From positions 75,774,387 through 75,838,386 of the forward strand of contig NC_064622.1 of assembly GCF_023898315.1 (NCBI RefSeq): DNA of 64,000 bases. The letters run 5' to 3'. Below the pieces are notes generated by a model. It saw only the letters and a list, made by a program, of their open reading frames with translations, had not been told where the DNA came from and searched no databases. Each line of letters begins with the position of its first letter. Positions within the stretch are counted from its first letter, which is position 1. Both the position numbers and the translations under genes were made by a program. Source of the stretch: Schistocerca nitens (taxonomy: Eukaryota > Arthropoda > Insecta > Orthoptera > Acrididae). Of this stretch, positions 10,806 to 21,760 are shown in pieces.

Positions 10806-12081
10806 TTAGACGACTCATGACGGCCAAATTAGGCTGACACCAGACGGTCGTAAAGCGATTACACCCACGCCGTCCGTCACTTTCCCAGTTGCTTTGCGAT
10901 GTGTACAATAGGCTGGTATACGTCTCTGGTCGCGGATCCTAAAGAATTCGCAGAACAGTCGTCAGTCAGCCTCCATCTACCTTCACGGTCCCCTGCATGT
11001 ATTCTGCCTCTGCCGTAGACCACCCAAGTGAAGGCTAACAGCACAGCAAAGAAAACGTACAGAGCCCCATACCATGGATGATTAGAGTTCTCAATACACA
11101 CTGAATTAGCTGGAATGAAATTAGGCTGCTCTTTACCATAGTGACATAACAAAAACAATGGTACAGATGGCAAACATGAGAGGGGACTGTCCATAAAATG
11201 CATTCGAAAGACATGTCACCTCTCGTCCATACCCACTTCAACTCCTCGGCCTATGTTGCTGCTAAATTTGGCTGCACTGGCTGAAGATTTGCACCTTCCA
11301 ATGAAATGGGTCTCACCTGAGAGCAAAGCATCTGCAGTTTTGAATGGCATACAAGCCATGAAATGCCAGCACAATTAAAATAGTTCAACAGTAATAAAAT
11401 CTGTCTTTATCCAATTCTGCAGCAAAACCCTCACAAAACGTTTCACACTCTTGCAACCATCTGACTCTCCTTTTAGCGAGGCGCTCGTTGCGATATCTGT
11501 CAAATTTTTCATGGTATATGTTCACCTCTCCAATAAACAACTGCACATCCAAATCGGTTGTTAATGGAAGCTGTTGTTAGGGTTGTTGTCATGGGTGCGA
11601 TAATCAATTCTCCTACAACGAAAGAAACTTAGTGGCGAGATCTATGAGACTGATGTGGAGCAGCAGTGGTTAGCATGTATTATTCTCTTGCCGCGTCTTT
11701 TCGGCTAAATCTCTGCTTCAACGTCGCAGTGTGTATGGCTCCAGTTTTCCAGATGTACTGCTAAAATGCGTGATGAAATGACGCTGCGAGCTCACGATGA
11801 TAAATTCCACATTGCATCAAGTCTGACACAGCAATCATAGCTCTCGTGTGTAGCCCCAGGATTGCCTGTTATCGCCAACCGGGCAGCATGTTGCAACCAG
11901 AGACGCCTAATTGTGTTCCTGATGGTGGTGTCTGAGACTGTTGTTTTCGCCCTCAGTACGAAGATTTGTCTATCCTGTGCAAGGCGTTTCAGCTCTGCAT
12001 AACTTCTGGAGATACAGCCGTTTGAACCCGCTTATTGTTCTCAACACTTCGTCTCCCTCTAAGTTTTTAAACCACTACACT
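10806..12081. other. Unassigned; possible DNA-transposon debris
   Basis: Short minus-strand stretches in 11640-12060 (for example TVSDTTIRNTIRRLWLQHAA) resemble helix-turn-helix regions of Tc1-like transposases, but the frame is too decayed to assign. The remainder (10806-11640) shows nothing I recognise. Confidence 0.3.
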
Positions 12082-12146
12082 TGAAACGTCCCCTTAGAAA
12101 AATTATATAAGACTGTGCTTAAACTGACACACAATATTTTTAGCGC
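12082..12146 (-). repeat. Fragment of an LTR-like element (same family as 23847-24528)
   Basis: It begins TGAAACGTCCCC and matches about 65 bp of the terminus of the two longer copies, including GACACACAATATTTTTAGCG. The match stops abruptly. Confidence 0.7.
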
Positions 12147-12550
12147 TTACCTCTTCATTAGTTGCTCAATCTACTCATCTGGTCTTCAGCATACTTCTAT
12201 ACCACCATGTTTTTAGTTTTTCGATTTCACTTCTTCCTGCGCTCTTCCACTTGCTTACAAGACTAAATTCCATGCAAATACCCTCAGAAAAAACTTAATA
12301 ACATTTAAATTTGTATTTGGTGCTAACAAGTTTCTCGAAAGCCTAAAACTAAATATTTTCATCTACTTCCCATCGGAACTCCGTCAAACATTTCTAACAT
12401 GCGATAATTTGGGTTAATGTAATGCGTGATACTCCGTTCGTGCTTCAAGAGCTAATCCAACGCCCCCTTAGTTCCATTAGGAGTAATTGTTCGCTGGTTT
12501 TGTAACTGATGTGTTGTTACCACACAGCGAAGAACAGTAGCAACACATAA
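12147..12550. other. No recognised feature
   Basis: AT-rich sequence without recognisable coding or repeat structure. Confidence 0.35.
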
Positions 12551-12556
12551 AATTAC

Positions 12557-12640
12557 TCCCGCTGGAGGTTCGAGTCCTCTCTCGGGCATGGATGTGTGTG
12601 TTGTTCTTAGCGTAAGTTAGTTTAAGTTAATTACTTTTGA
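12557..12640 (+). mobile_element. SINE family C fragment
   Basis: The B box (GGAGGTTCGAGTCC), CTCGGGCATGGATGTGTGTG and the body segment AGCGTAAGTTAGTTTAAGTT match the family C copy at 34714-34915. The A-box half and the tail are absent. Confidence 0.8.
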
Positions 12641-12678
12641 ATACATTATGGGAGTGACAGTGATCAATGTGTTACAAA

Positions 12679-12917
12679 TATTTACTATAAAAACAGCCTT
12701 GATCACGATTTATTTATTAAGGTGACCGGTTTCCACCACTACTGTGGTCATCTTCAGACCATTGAGAAGGAACCTCTTTCTGCTGGAGAATCACTACTAG
12801 TAGTGATTCTCCGGCAGAAAGAGGTTCCTACTCAATGGTCTGAAGATGACACAGTAGTGGTCGAAACCGGTCACATTAATAAATAAGTCGTAATCAAGAC
12901 TGTTTTTATAGTAAATA
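12679..12917. mobile_element. Foldback element FB2, loop-less palindrome
   Basis: Two arms of about 118 bp (12679-12800 and 12801-12917) are reverse complements with a few percent mismatch and meet at ATCACTACTAGTAGTGAT with no loop. Each arm contains ACCGGTTTC and GTCATCTTCAGACC about 20 bp apart, the motif pair shared with FB3 and FB4. The right arm ends where a Tc1 element begins at a TA. Confidence 0.88.
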
Positions 12918-14026
12918 CACTACTCGCCATTAAAATTGCTACACCAAGAAGAAATGCAGATGATAAAAGGGTATTTATTGGACAAATATATTATACTAGA
13001 AGTGACATGTGATTACATTTTCACGCAATTTGGGTGCATGGATCCTGATAAATAAGTACCTAGAACAACCACCTCTGGCCGTAATAACGGTCTTGATACG
13101 CCTGGGCATTGAGTCAAACAGAGCTTGGATGGCGTGTACAAGTATAGCTGCCCGTGCAGCTTCAGCACGATACCATAGTTCATTAAGAGTAGTGACTGGC
13201 GTATTGTGACGAGCCAGTTGCTCGGCCACCACTGACCAGACGTTTTCAATTGGTGAGAGATCTGGAGAATGTGCTGGCCAGGGCAGCAGTCGAACATTTT
13301 CTGAATCCAGAAAGGCCCGTACAGGACATGCAAGATGCGGTCGTGCATTATTCTGCTGAAATTTAGGGTTTCGCAGGGATCGAGTGAAGGGTAGAGCCAC
13401 GGGTCGTAACACATCTGAAATGTAACGTCCACTGTTCAAAGTGCCGTCAGTGCGAACAAGAGGTGACCGAGACGTGTAACCAATGGCACCCCACTCCATA
13501 CCATCACGCCGGATGATACGCCAGTATGGCGCTGACGAATACACGCTTCCAATGTGCGTCCACCGCGATGTCGCCAAACACGGATGCGACCGTCATGATG
13601 CTGTAAACAGAACCTGGATTCATCCGGAAAAATGACGTTTTGCCATTCGTGGTCCCAGAGTCATCGTTGAGTACACCATCGCAGGCGCTCCTGTCTGTGA
13701 TGAAGCGTCAAGGGTTACCGCAGCCATGGTCTCCGAGCTGCAAATGTCCTCGAACTGTTCGTGCAGATGGTTGTTGTCTTGCAAACGTCCCCATCTGTTG
13801 ACTCAGGGAACGAGACGTGGCTGCACGATCCGTTACAGCCATGCAGATAAGATGCCTGTCATCTCGACTGCTAGTGATACGAGGCCGTTGGGATCCAGCA
13901 CGGCGTTCCCTAACCCTCCTGAACCCACCGATTCCATATTCTGCTAACATTCATTGGATCTCGACCAATGCGAGCAGCAATGCCGCGATAAGATAAACCA
14001 CAATCGCAATAGGCTACAATCCGACT
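12918..14026 (-). mobile_element. Tc1-like transposon, 5' part lost
   Basis: The 3' terminal repeat begins CACTACTCGCCATTAAAATT at 12918. The antisense transposase lies within. The minus-strand frame 12996-13577 carries the catalytic-domain C-terminal half, and 13708-13950 carries the second half of the N-terminal DNA-binding region (RRAGSQRPRITSSRD, ATSRSLSQQMGT). The copy breaks off near 14026, before the start codon region. Confidence 0.88.
12996..13577 (-). pseudogene. Tc1-like transposase catalytic half, second Asp replaced
   Basis: A 193-residue open frame with FQQNNARPHLA followed 34 residues later by the Glu of SPDLSPIENVW, giving DD34E spacing. The usual QQDNARPH aspartate is Asn here, so the second metal-binding residue is lost. 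The first Asp lies upstream in a broken region. It ends near KLRENVITCHF. It would have cut and joined transposon ends at TA targets. This copy should be inactive. Confidence 0.85.
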
Positions 14027-14781
14027 ACCTTGGCTTTACCTTTATTGATATTACTCTCTCAACCTCGTTTCAAGAGACTAAGTATTCTGTTCAACTAATC
14101 TTCCAAGTTCGTTGTCTTCTCCAGCAGAAATGTCAAGAAACGCCTCAAAGTGTTCATTCATCCACCATGGAACTTAATTCTCCTAGGTTTCATTTACTGT
14201 TTGGTTAATGTACAGAATTGCAGGGGAAGTAAGCTACAACCCTATGTAACTGCCTTCTCAAATAGTTCCTCCGTTTCAAGTTCTTCGATGCTTATAATTG
14301 CAGTATGATTTCTGTACACTTTGTTGATAACATCTGAGCCCTGTGGTTTGTCATCGCTGCCTTCTGAATTTCAAAGAATGTATTCGAGTTAACATTTCAA
14401 CAACCTCATATAAATCTACAGATGCTATAATCATAGATTTGCCTTTTTTCAGTCTACCTCACCATATACTGTCCCAGTGAACAGATATAATTAGAATAAG
14501 CACAAAAATTCTGAATTAAAGTTTATAAGAGAATAAACGACGAAGTGCGAATAGGACTCGAGCAATGATTGCTCTGTACAATCTTAATTATGTATATAGA
14601 CAGTTTATTCAATCCGGGAATTGAGAATCTCAACGATTTTTGACTATTATCGGTATCGATACTGGTAGCATACCGATCCCGGTAATTCCAAGGCTGTATC
14701 AAAATCTCTACAGGAGCTCCTGAGAATAGCCTGCACAAACAAAAATAAGAGAGCAGGGGACTTCAGTTTATACGCGTAGAG
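14027..14781. other. Unassigned segment between two overlapping Tc1 pieces
   Basis: 755 bp of AT-rich sequence with no recognisable content. It separates a Tc1 copy that loses its 5' end from a second piece that duplicates part of it. Confidence 0.4.
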
Positions 14782-15344
14782 ATAGTCCATGCTGCTGCAA
14801 ACGTCGTCGAACTGTTCGTGCAGATGGTTGTTGCCTTGTTAACGTCCCCATCTGTTGACTCAGGGATCGAGACGTGGCTGCACGATCCGTTACAGCCATG
14901 CGGATAAGACGCCTGCCATCTCTACTGCTAGTGATACGAGGCCGTTGGGATCCAGCACGGCGTTCCGTATTACCCTTCTGAATCCACCGATTCCATATTC
15001 TGCTAACAGTCATTGGATCTCGACCAATGCGCGCAGCAATGTCGTAATACGATAAATCGCAGTCGCGATAGGCTTGAATCGGACCTTTATCACAGTCGGA
15101 AACGTAATGGTAAGCATTTCCCCTCCTTACACGAGGCATCACAACAACGTTTCACCAGGCACCGCCGATCGACTACTGTTTGTGTATGACAAATTGGTTG
15201 GAAAGTTTCCTCATGTCAGCAAGTTGTAGGTGTCGCCACCGGCGCCAGCCTTGTGTGAATGCTCTGAAAAGCTAATCATTTGCATATCACAGCATCTTCC
15301 TCCTGTCAGTTAAATTTCGCGTCTGTAGCACGTCATCTTCGTGA
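14782..15344 (-). pseudogene. Tc1-like transposase N-terminal half and 5' flank
   Basis: The open frame 14768-15142 starts MPRVRRGNAYHYVSDCDKG and continues DIAARIGRDPMTVSRIWNRW, a helix-turn-helix DNA-binding pair typical of Tc1/Tc3 transposases. Then comes RAGSQRPRITSSRDGRRLIR. It stops at HGLSLRV, before the catalytic domain. The 5' untranslated flank continues to about 15344, but the terminal ~30 bp of the inverted repeat is missing. It overlaps the copy at 13733-14026 in content, so it is a second element or a duplicated part. Confidence 0.85.
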
Positions 15345-16282
15345 TGGATGAGCTTTGATCTCTCACTGTAACCGGCTGCGGTGCGCCAGTAATAACAGTA
15401 GTGGGAAACACGTATTCGCTGCCACCTTCTTCAGGGGAACCTCGTGAAGGGAGTGTGTGTAGGAACTGGTCGTTCCGGAGACTTAATACCATTGTTCTGC
15501 CGTGTTGACCGTATCTCAGTGCGACGGCACCTGGAGGACTCAGACTGAAAAGGACAAGCGCCTGGAGGATGGCAAGTGGCGGTTGCCGCAATCGCAGTCG
15601 ACTGTGCCCTGAGTCGTCAACGAGCTCCAGCGCTGTCCAGAGCTGGAGGAAGACGCATGCGGGTTCCACAGCACTGCGTGGGAATATGGAGTCCGAGGTC
15701 AGCCGGCAGCGAGCCAGGGCGGGGGAGACACAGACGTCGCCGGTCGGCGGTCAGGCAGTCACGACGGTCCATCTCGCGGACGTTGAACTGCAGACGGACA
15801 CCTGTCGCAAGTCCACCGCGGGAACGTTCCCAAGTCTGTAGGAGCACTGTGTCACAATTGTAACCAGAGCGACAAATCCACCAGGCCGGGGAGCGTACAT
15901 TGCAAAATAACAGGCTGTCAGATGTGACGGTTCGCCTACTGCGACAGTTATTGTAACTTTGAGTAAATGTTAAGGATGCGGGAATTCTATCGATGGCTAC
16001 TGCTGAGCGACCATCAGAACTACTTACACGGGAATGTATTTGTGTTAATGTTTGTATTTGTTTTAATATTTGTATAAATTTATTGCAGGAAAGAGTCTTA
16101 CCGTATTCTGATGTGCTGGCGGAGCTAACTCGTATCAAAATGTGTGAGCAGCGACAGTAGGGCTCGTTCGTCAAAGAACTTCAGCGAGATTGCAGTATCA
16201 TGAAAAGCATATGAAATACTGCAGTATACACTCCAAGAAAAAAAAATACATGTATAGATAAATAAATGATTACAACGTCGAG
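15345..16282. other. Unassigned, moderately GC-rich then AT-rich
   Basis: The text style (a GC-rich stretch, then GTTAATGTTTGTATTTG) feels like a dispersed repeat of this genome, but I cannot name it. The overlapping open frames at 15569-15863 and 15617-16174 lack recognisable domains. Confidence 0.3.
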
Positions 16283-16483
16283 CCGTCTGCTGTGGCCCAG
16301 CGATTCTAGGCGCTTCAGTGCGAAATCCCGCTGCTGCTACGGTCGCAGGTTCGAATCCTGCCTCGGGCATGGATGTGTGTGATGTCCTTAGGGTTGTTAG
16401 GTTTAAGTAGTTCTAAGTTCTAGGGAACTGATGACCTCAGATGTTAAGTCCCACAGTGCTTAGAGGCATTTGAACCATTTGAA
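16283..16483 (+). mobile_element. SINE family A, copy 4
   Basis: Full-length on the plus strand: head from GCCGTCTGCTGTGGCCCAGC, B box GGTTCGAATCC, body with GAACTGATGACCTCAGATG, tail TTTGAACCATTTGAAC. No clear target-site duplication. Confidence 0.9.
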
Positions 16484-16486
16484 CAA

Positions 16487-17909
16487 TTTAGGAAGAATTG
16501 GATGCTTTATTCAAGAGAAAGAACTTCACAAACTGATCAAGTTAATAACGTGCTGGTCCACCTCTTGCCCTTATGCAAGTAGTTATTCAGCTTGACACTG
16601 ATTGGCAGAGTTTTTGAATGTCCTGCTGAGAGATATCGTGCCACATTCTTTCCAACTGGATGATTAGATCGTCAAGACCCCGAGGTGGCTGGAGGGCTCT
16701 GCTCAGTACTCTCCGTACATTCTCAGTTGGGAAGACTGGCCGAGGTAGGGGTTCACAAGAACAAAGACAAGCAGTAGAAACTGTCGCACTGTGTGCTGAA
16801 ACGTAAGCCCTGGATGACTTTTCATGAAGGGCAACAAAACGAGGCGTAGAATGTCGATAACGCTTTGCTGCAAGGGCGCCGCGGATGCCAATCAACAATG
16901 GCAGCCCAGAGCATCACTCCTGGTTCTCGGGCCGATGGCGGACGACAGCCAGGTTGGTATTTCACCCCTCTCTCGGGAGTCTCCAGACATCAGGGCTCAT
17001 TTCGAAGATACAGGGGGGCGGGGAAGTTCATCACTGTAGACAATTCTACTCAAGTCAATGAGATTCGTGGACGAAGACATCTTTGGAGATGCCCTGGACA
17101 GCGGTTGGATACCAAGTTGACTGTCGTCCGCCATATTGCCCGACGGTCATGAGTGACGCTCTGGTGTGCCATTGTTTTCATAGCAGGACCCCTTTGATTG
17201 GCATACGCGGTGCCTTCTTTTCATGGTAAGGCCCCTTTCGTTACCATTCACGGCACGTTTGGAGCGTAGCGGCATGTCGATGATATTCTAAAAAATGGCT
17301 CTGAGCACTATGGGACTTAACATCTACGGTCATCAGTCCCCTAGAACTTAGAACTACTTAAACCTAACTAACCTAAGGACAGCACACAACACCCAGCCAT
17401 CACGAGGCAGAGAAAATCCCTGACCCCGCCGGGAATCGAACCCGGGAACCCGGGCGTGGGAAGCGAGAACGCTACCGCACGACCACGAGATGCGGGCGAT
17501 GATGATATTCTACGCTCCGTTTTGTTGCCCTTCATGGCAAGCCATCCAGGGCTTACATTTCTTAAAGTCAGTGCCCTCCCGCACACGGCGACAGTTTCCT
17601 CTGCGTTTCTTGCTGCTCGCGAACCCTACTTTGGCCAGCTAGGTCGCTGTACTTCTCTCGAACGGAGAACGTTATGAGCATTATGGGCCCAGGCCTCCAA
17701 CCATCTCGGGATTTTGACGATCTAACATTCTAGTTGGACAGAATTTGGCACGATATCCGTCAGGACGATATTCAACAACTCTATCAGCCAACGCCAAGCC
17801 GAATAACTGCTTTCATAAAGGCCAGAGATGGACCAACATCAACGCGTTATTAACTTGCTCGCTTTCTGAAGCTCTTTCTCCTGAACAAATAATCCAATTT
17901 TTCTGAAAC
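16487..17909 (-). mobile_element. Tc1-like element with long inverted arms
   Basis: About 16487-16863 and about 17513-17909 are reverse complements with scattered mismatches. For example, CTTGCCCTTATGCAAGTAGT is matched by the complement near 17811-17826. Between them, the minus strand holds decayed Tc1-like transposase text (near 16890-17170). A family E SINE sits in the right arm. Arms of nearly 400 bp are far longer than usual Tc1 ends and appear to reach into former transposase sequence, which suggests a head-to-head rearranged copy. Confidence 0.75.
17291..17500 (-). mobile_element. SINE family E (Gly-like tRNA head), copy 1
   Basis: Head on the minus strand: CTCGTGGTCGTGCGGTAGCG (A box), TCGCTTCCCACGC with a CCC anticodon loop (Gly-like), GGGTTCGATTCCCGG (B box). 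The body from GTTAGTTAGGTTTAAGTAG to the tail is the family A body. A perfect 12 bp duplication GATGATATTCTA (17279-17290, 17501-17512) brackets it. Confidence 0.93.
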
Positions 17910-18050
17910 TGTGTGCCGCGCAGGATTAGCCGAGTGGTCTCAGGCGCTGCAGTCATGGACTGTGCGACTGATCCCGGCGGAGGTTCGAGTCCCCCCTCGG
18001 ACATGGGTGTGTGTGTTTGTCCTTAGGATAATTTACGTTAAGTAGTGTGT

Positions 18051-19212
18051 CCCCCCCATGAACCATGGACCTTGCCGTTGGTGGGCAGGCTTGCGTGCCT
18101 CAGCGATACAGATGGCCGTACCGTAGGTGCAACCACAACGGAGGGGTATGTGTTGAGAGGCCAGACAAACGTGTGGTTCCTGAAGAGGGGCAGCAGCCTT
18201 TTCAATAGTAGCAGGGGCAACAGTCTGGATGATTGACTGATCTGGTCTTGTAACAATAACCAAAACGGCCTTGCTGTGCTGGTACTGCGAACGGCTGAAA
18301 GCAAGGGGAAACTGCAGCCGTAATTTTTCCCGAGGACATGCATCTTTACTGTATGATTAAATGATGAAACAAAAGAAAAATTCGGAGTAGGTATTAAAAT
18401 TCATGGAGAAGAAATAAAAACTTTGAGGTTCGCCGATGACATTGTAATTCTGTCAGAGACAGCAAAGGACTTGGAAGAGCAGTTGAATGGAATGGACAGT
18501 GTCTTGAAAGGAGGATATAAGATGAACATCAACAAAAGCAAAACTAGGATAATGGAATGTAGTCTAATGAAGTCGGGTGATGCTGAGGGAATTAGATCAG
18601 GAAATGAGACACTTAAAGTTCTAAAGGAGTTTTGCTATTTGGGGAGCAAAATAACTGATGATGGTCGAAGTAGAGAGGATATAAAATGTAGACTGGCAAT
18701 GGCAAGGAAAGCGTTTCTGAAGAAGAGAAATTTGTTAACATCGAATATAGATTTAAGTGTCAGGAAGTCATTTCTGAAAGTATTTGTATGGAATGTAGCC
18801 ATGTATGGAAGTGAAACATGGACGGTAAATAGTTTGGACAGAAAGAGAATAGAAGCTTTCGAAATGTGGTGCTACAGAAGAATGCTGAAGATTAGATGGG
18901 TAGATCACATAACTAATGAGGAGGTACTGAATAGGATTGGGGAAAAGAGGGGTTTGTGGCACAACTTGACCAGAAGAAGGGATCGGTTGGTAGGACATGT
19001 TCTGAGGCATCAAGGGATCACCAATTTAGTATAGGAGGGCAGCGTGGAGGGTAAAAATCGTAGAGGGAGACCAAGAGATGAATACACTAAGCAGATTCAG
19101 AAGGATGTAAGTTGCAGTAGGTACTGGGAGATGAAAAAGCTTGCACAGGATATAGTAGCATGGAGAGCTGCATCAAACCAGTCTCAGGACTGAATACCAC
19201 AACAACAACAAC
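18051..19212 (+). mobile_element. RTE-clade LINE, both ends intact, interior deleted
   Basis: It starts CCCCCCCATGAACCATGG and ends CTGAATACCACAACAACAACA, an AAC-repeat tail. It is bracketed by a perfect 11 bp duplication AAGTAGTGTGT (18040-18050, 19213-19223) in a family D SINE. The 5' untranslated region (to about 18365) is joined directly to the RT C-terminal half. The endonuclease and the RT fingers are absent, so over 2 kb of the usual ~3.3 kb is missing. This is a second RTE family, distinct from the TTTA-tailed one at 42.5 kb. Confidence 0.9.
18423..19034 (+). pseudogene. RTE reverse transcriptase, C-terminal half
   Basis: 203 residues starting at MRFADDIVILSETAKDLEEQ, so the FADD catalytic motif is present. 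It continues through VLKEFCYLGSKITDDGRSRE, MYGSETWTVNSLDRKRIEAF and MWCYRRMLKIRWVDHITNEE to RLVGHVLRHQGITNLV. A TAG at 19032-19034 interrupts. The same frame then continues EGSVEGKNRRGRPRDEYTKQ to the natural end near 19190. It lacks the endonuclease and N-terminal RT and cannot mobilise itself. Confidence 0.9.
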
Positions 19213-19576
19213 AAGTAGTGTGTAAGTTTAGGGACTGATGACCTTAGCAGTTAAGTCCCATAAGATTTCACACACATTTGAACATTTTCTGAAACTGTAA
19301 TAGTTTGTTTGTCTGTACATGTACATCACATCTATCGATTTATTTTTCTCTTTTAATGTACAAGCAGTTCTCCGTCGTATTGTATCCTGCAACGATTGCT
19401 GCATCCGGCCAAGCTTACACTTAATGTTGAATGTGTTTAATACTAAACTGAAAGTTAGCGATTAACGGCACATAGCCTGTAATAATTTCTGGAAGAATAC
19501 AGCATATTAAGAATGCAGCAGTCGTACTTTTATGATGGGTACATTTGAACTTAGAAGAAGTGAAAGTTTTTGAGTG

Positions 19577-20042
19577 ATGAAACTTTCTGGCAGATTAAAA
19601 CTGTGTGCCGGACCGAGACTCGAACTCGGGACCTTTGCCTTTCGCGGGCAAGTGCTCTACCAACTGAGATACCGAAGCACGACTCACGCCCGGTACTCAC
19701 AGCTTTACTTCTGCCAGTACCTCGTCTCCTACCTTCCAAACTTTACAGAAGCTCTCCTGCGAACCTTGCAGAACTAGCACTCCTGAAAGAAAAGATATTG
19801 CGGAGACATGGCTTAGCCACAGCCTGGGGGATGTTTCCAGAATGAGATTTTCACTCTGCAGCGGAGTGTGCGCTGATATGAAACTTCCTGGCAGATTAAA
19901 ACTGTGTGCCCGACCGAGACTCAAACTCTGGACCTTTGCCTTTCGCGGGCAAGTGCTCTACCATCTGAGCTACCCAAGCACGACTCACGCCCCGTCCTCA
20001 CAGCTTTACTTCTTCCAGTACCTCGTTTCCTACCTTCCAGAA
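19577..20042 (-). repeat. Tandem tRNA-like units (family G), about 1.5 copies
   Basis: Unit 1 (19577-19876) and a partial unit 2 (19877-20042) repeat with a ~300 bp period. Each contains, on the minus strand, GGTAGCTCAGTTGGTAGAGC-like A-box and GAGTTCGAGTCTCGG-like B-box sequence with an anticodon-arm-like TTGCCCGCGAAAGGCAA, then TTTTAATCTGCCAGGAAGTT. Unit 2 begins in sense direction at the same place, CTGGAAGGTAGGA, as other copies. Confidence 0.88.
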
Positions 20043-21256
20043 CGCTATAGTCTTGGAGACTAGAAAAAATCTACTAGCTTGCCCCCAGTGGCGAAAACTC
20101 CCAAATCTTCGCAGCCAGATACGGTTTCAGGCAGTTACAACAGCTTAACTGTACCTCGCAGTTAAACCTTAGGTTCCTTTTTCCACATCTGGTCCTGACT
20201 TCACAGTTCTTGTACGGTCAGCATCTGGAGGGTGTTAATTTCGTCCATCAGTCTGAGATCTTTACACAAATAGTTTCCGTTAGGCAGGCCGCCAAAGAGA
20301 TTAAAATTATATGTAGAACTGGAGGACCAACCTTTATTATTGGCTTTCATTGGTATCCATTCTCAAATAAATATTTTTTCACAAGTACATTGCAGTAATT
20401 GAAAACAGACTCATATTAGAAATAATTATGTGCGTTATTAACTCATTCAATAAATTTTAGTAATTTTTAGCGTCGAAATTGAAGACCTCAGTTGTGAACA
20501 GCGAAAAGGGACATTCGATGATAAACAGAGTTATTGCACATAAAAAAGTGATGTGCTCTATTCGTATTAGTTGATAGTTGCAGGATAAACCGAGAAATGG
20601 CAGCTACGTATCTAATTTTATAGTCCCACCTAGTGGAAAGTTTTTTAAGATGGGTGCAGGTGAATAGTGCTAAGTGCCAAAAATATGGCTACTAAGACGT
20701 TTGGTGTTCGTGTCAGGAAAATGATTTTCAGGGACGATTTGTAGCATCTGCGGATGACGTGGATAACTACGATTGAGACAAAGAACCTGAATGTATTTCT
20801 GATCGCAAAAAGTTGTTGCTAATCAGGTGAATGAGAATATTTATTTACGTGAGTGAACAATGTTGAGTCCTTTGTCATAGTTTTCGTGACAGGGTCATGA
20901 TAGCCAAGTTAAGGGCCATACTTAACATTCTTGACGGGAAGTAGTACAGTGTGAGATTAAACTTATTTTACATTGTGTTCAATCATAAATTAACTTTTGA
21001 GGTTTTTAAACTTTATTATAGCAAAAATTGTTAATAGAAACCTCAGAATCAAAAACTGAAATATTTAGACCTTTTTTACTCACTTTTGACGGGTTTCGCT
21101 GTAATTTAGCGTTAATTTTTCGATCAAGTAAACGATGATAATTCTGTATTAACTTACTTTAAGTGCATTCAGTTTGCAAGTGAGTTATTTTGAGTATCAC
21201 TGACGAATTTTCAAGAACTAAAATTTAGTTTTGAAAAGACGTCGTTACTTCAAATA
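20043..21256. other. No recognised feature (AT-rich)
   Basis: About 1.2 kb of AT-rich sequence. I see no repeat head, tail, inverted repeat or coding signal. Confidence 0.4.
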
Positions 21257-21258
21257 TA

Positions 21259-21760
21259 CGAGGGGTGGTACTTAAATAGTGGCAACTATTTATTCACAAC
21301 TGATACAAAAGAGTTACACGTTTGCACCTGTTACTGTCCTTCAAAGAAGTCACCAGCTTTGTGTAGAACCCGTTGCCAGCGATATGGAAGGCGTAGTATA
21401 CCGTTAGCAAAGCCTGTTCTGTTGATGGTGCGAATGGGGCGGTCTCCTGCCTGTCGAAACTCTGGAACAATACTGAAGCGAATGCCACGAAGCTACAATG
21501 TATGTACTTGAAATACTTCACTTATGATGTTTCACTGGAACATCACTGCGCAATTTCTCGAAACAATCAACTTGACCCTTACCACTGTCTACAGCCAAGG
21601 ACTTTAACTGTGAGAGTACGTTTCCTATCTGTTACGGTACTGGGCTTTGTACCGGATTGATGTTCTTCCTGAGTAATAAACGTATCAGGAGTTACGACCA
21701 GACTTCAAAAATTTACACATTACAAACTTTGCACATGGCTGTAAACAGCAACTGTAAAGC
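21259..21760 (-). mobile_element. Mariner-like remnant, transposase C-terminus
   Basis: It begins CGAGGGGTGGTACTTAAATA after a TA (21257-21258). The minus strand then reads GILRLPYRWQRVLHKAGDFF, EGQ and a stop, the typical end of a mariner-type transposase. Upstream coding sequence is decayed. The far end is uncertain. Confidence 0.72.

Larger units (their letters stand above)
17913..19286 (+). mobile_element. SINE family D split by a LINE
   Basis: The head starts near 17916 with CCGCGCAGGATTAGCCGAG; the B box is GGAGGTTCGAGTCCCCCCTC. The body is interrupted at 18050 by a LINE and resumes at 19224 (AAGTTTAGGGACTGATGACC), ending near 19286. The outer duplication TTCTGAAACTGT (17901-17912, 19287-19298) is perfect. 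Family D differs from A in the head and in the tail CACACACATTTGAACATTTT. Confidence 0.92.

Noticed and set aside
15569-16174. Overlapping 90-185 residue open frames on both strands
   Set aside because: GC-rich sequence allows long frames in all directions; no motif supports coding.
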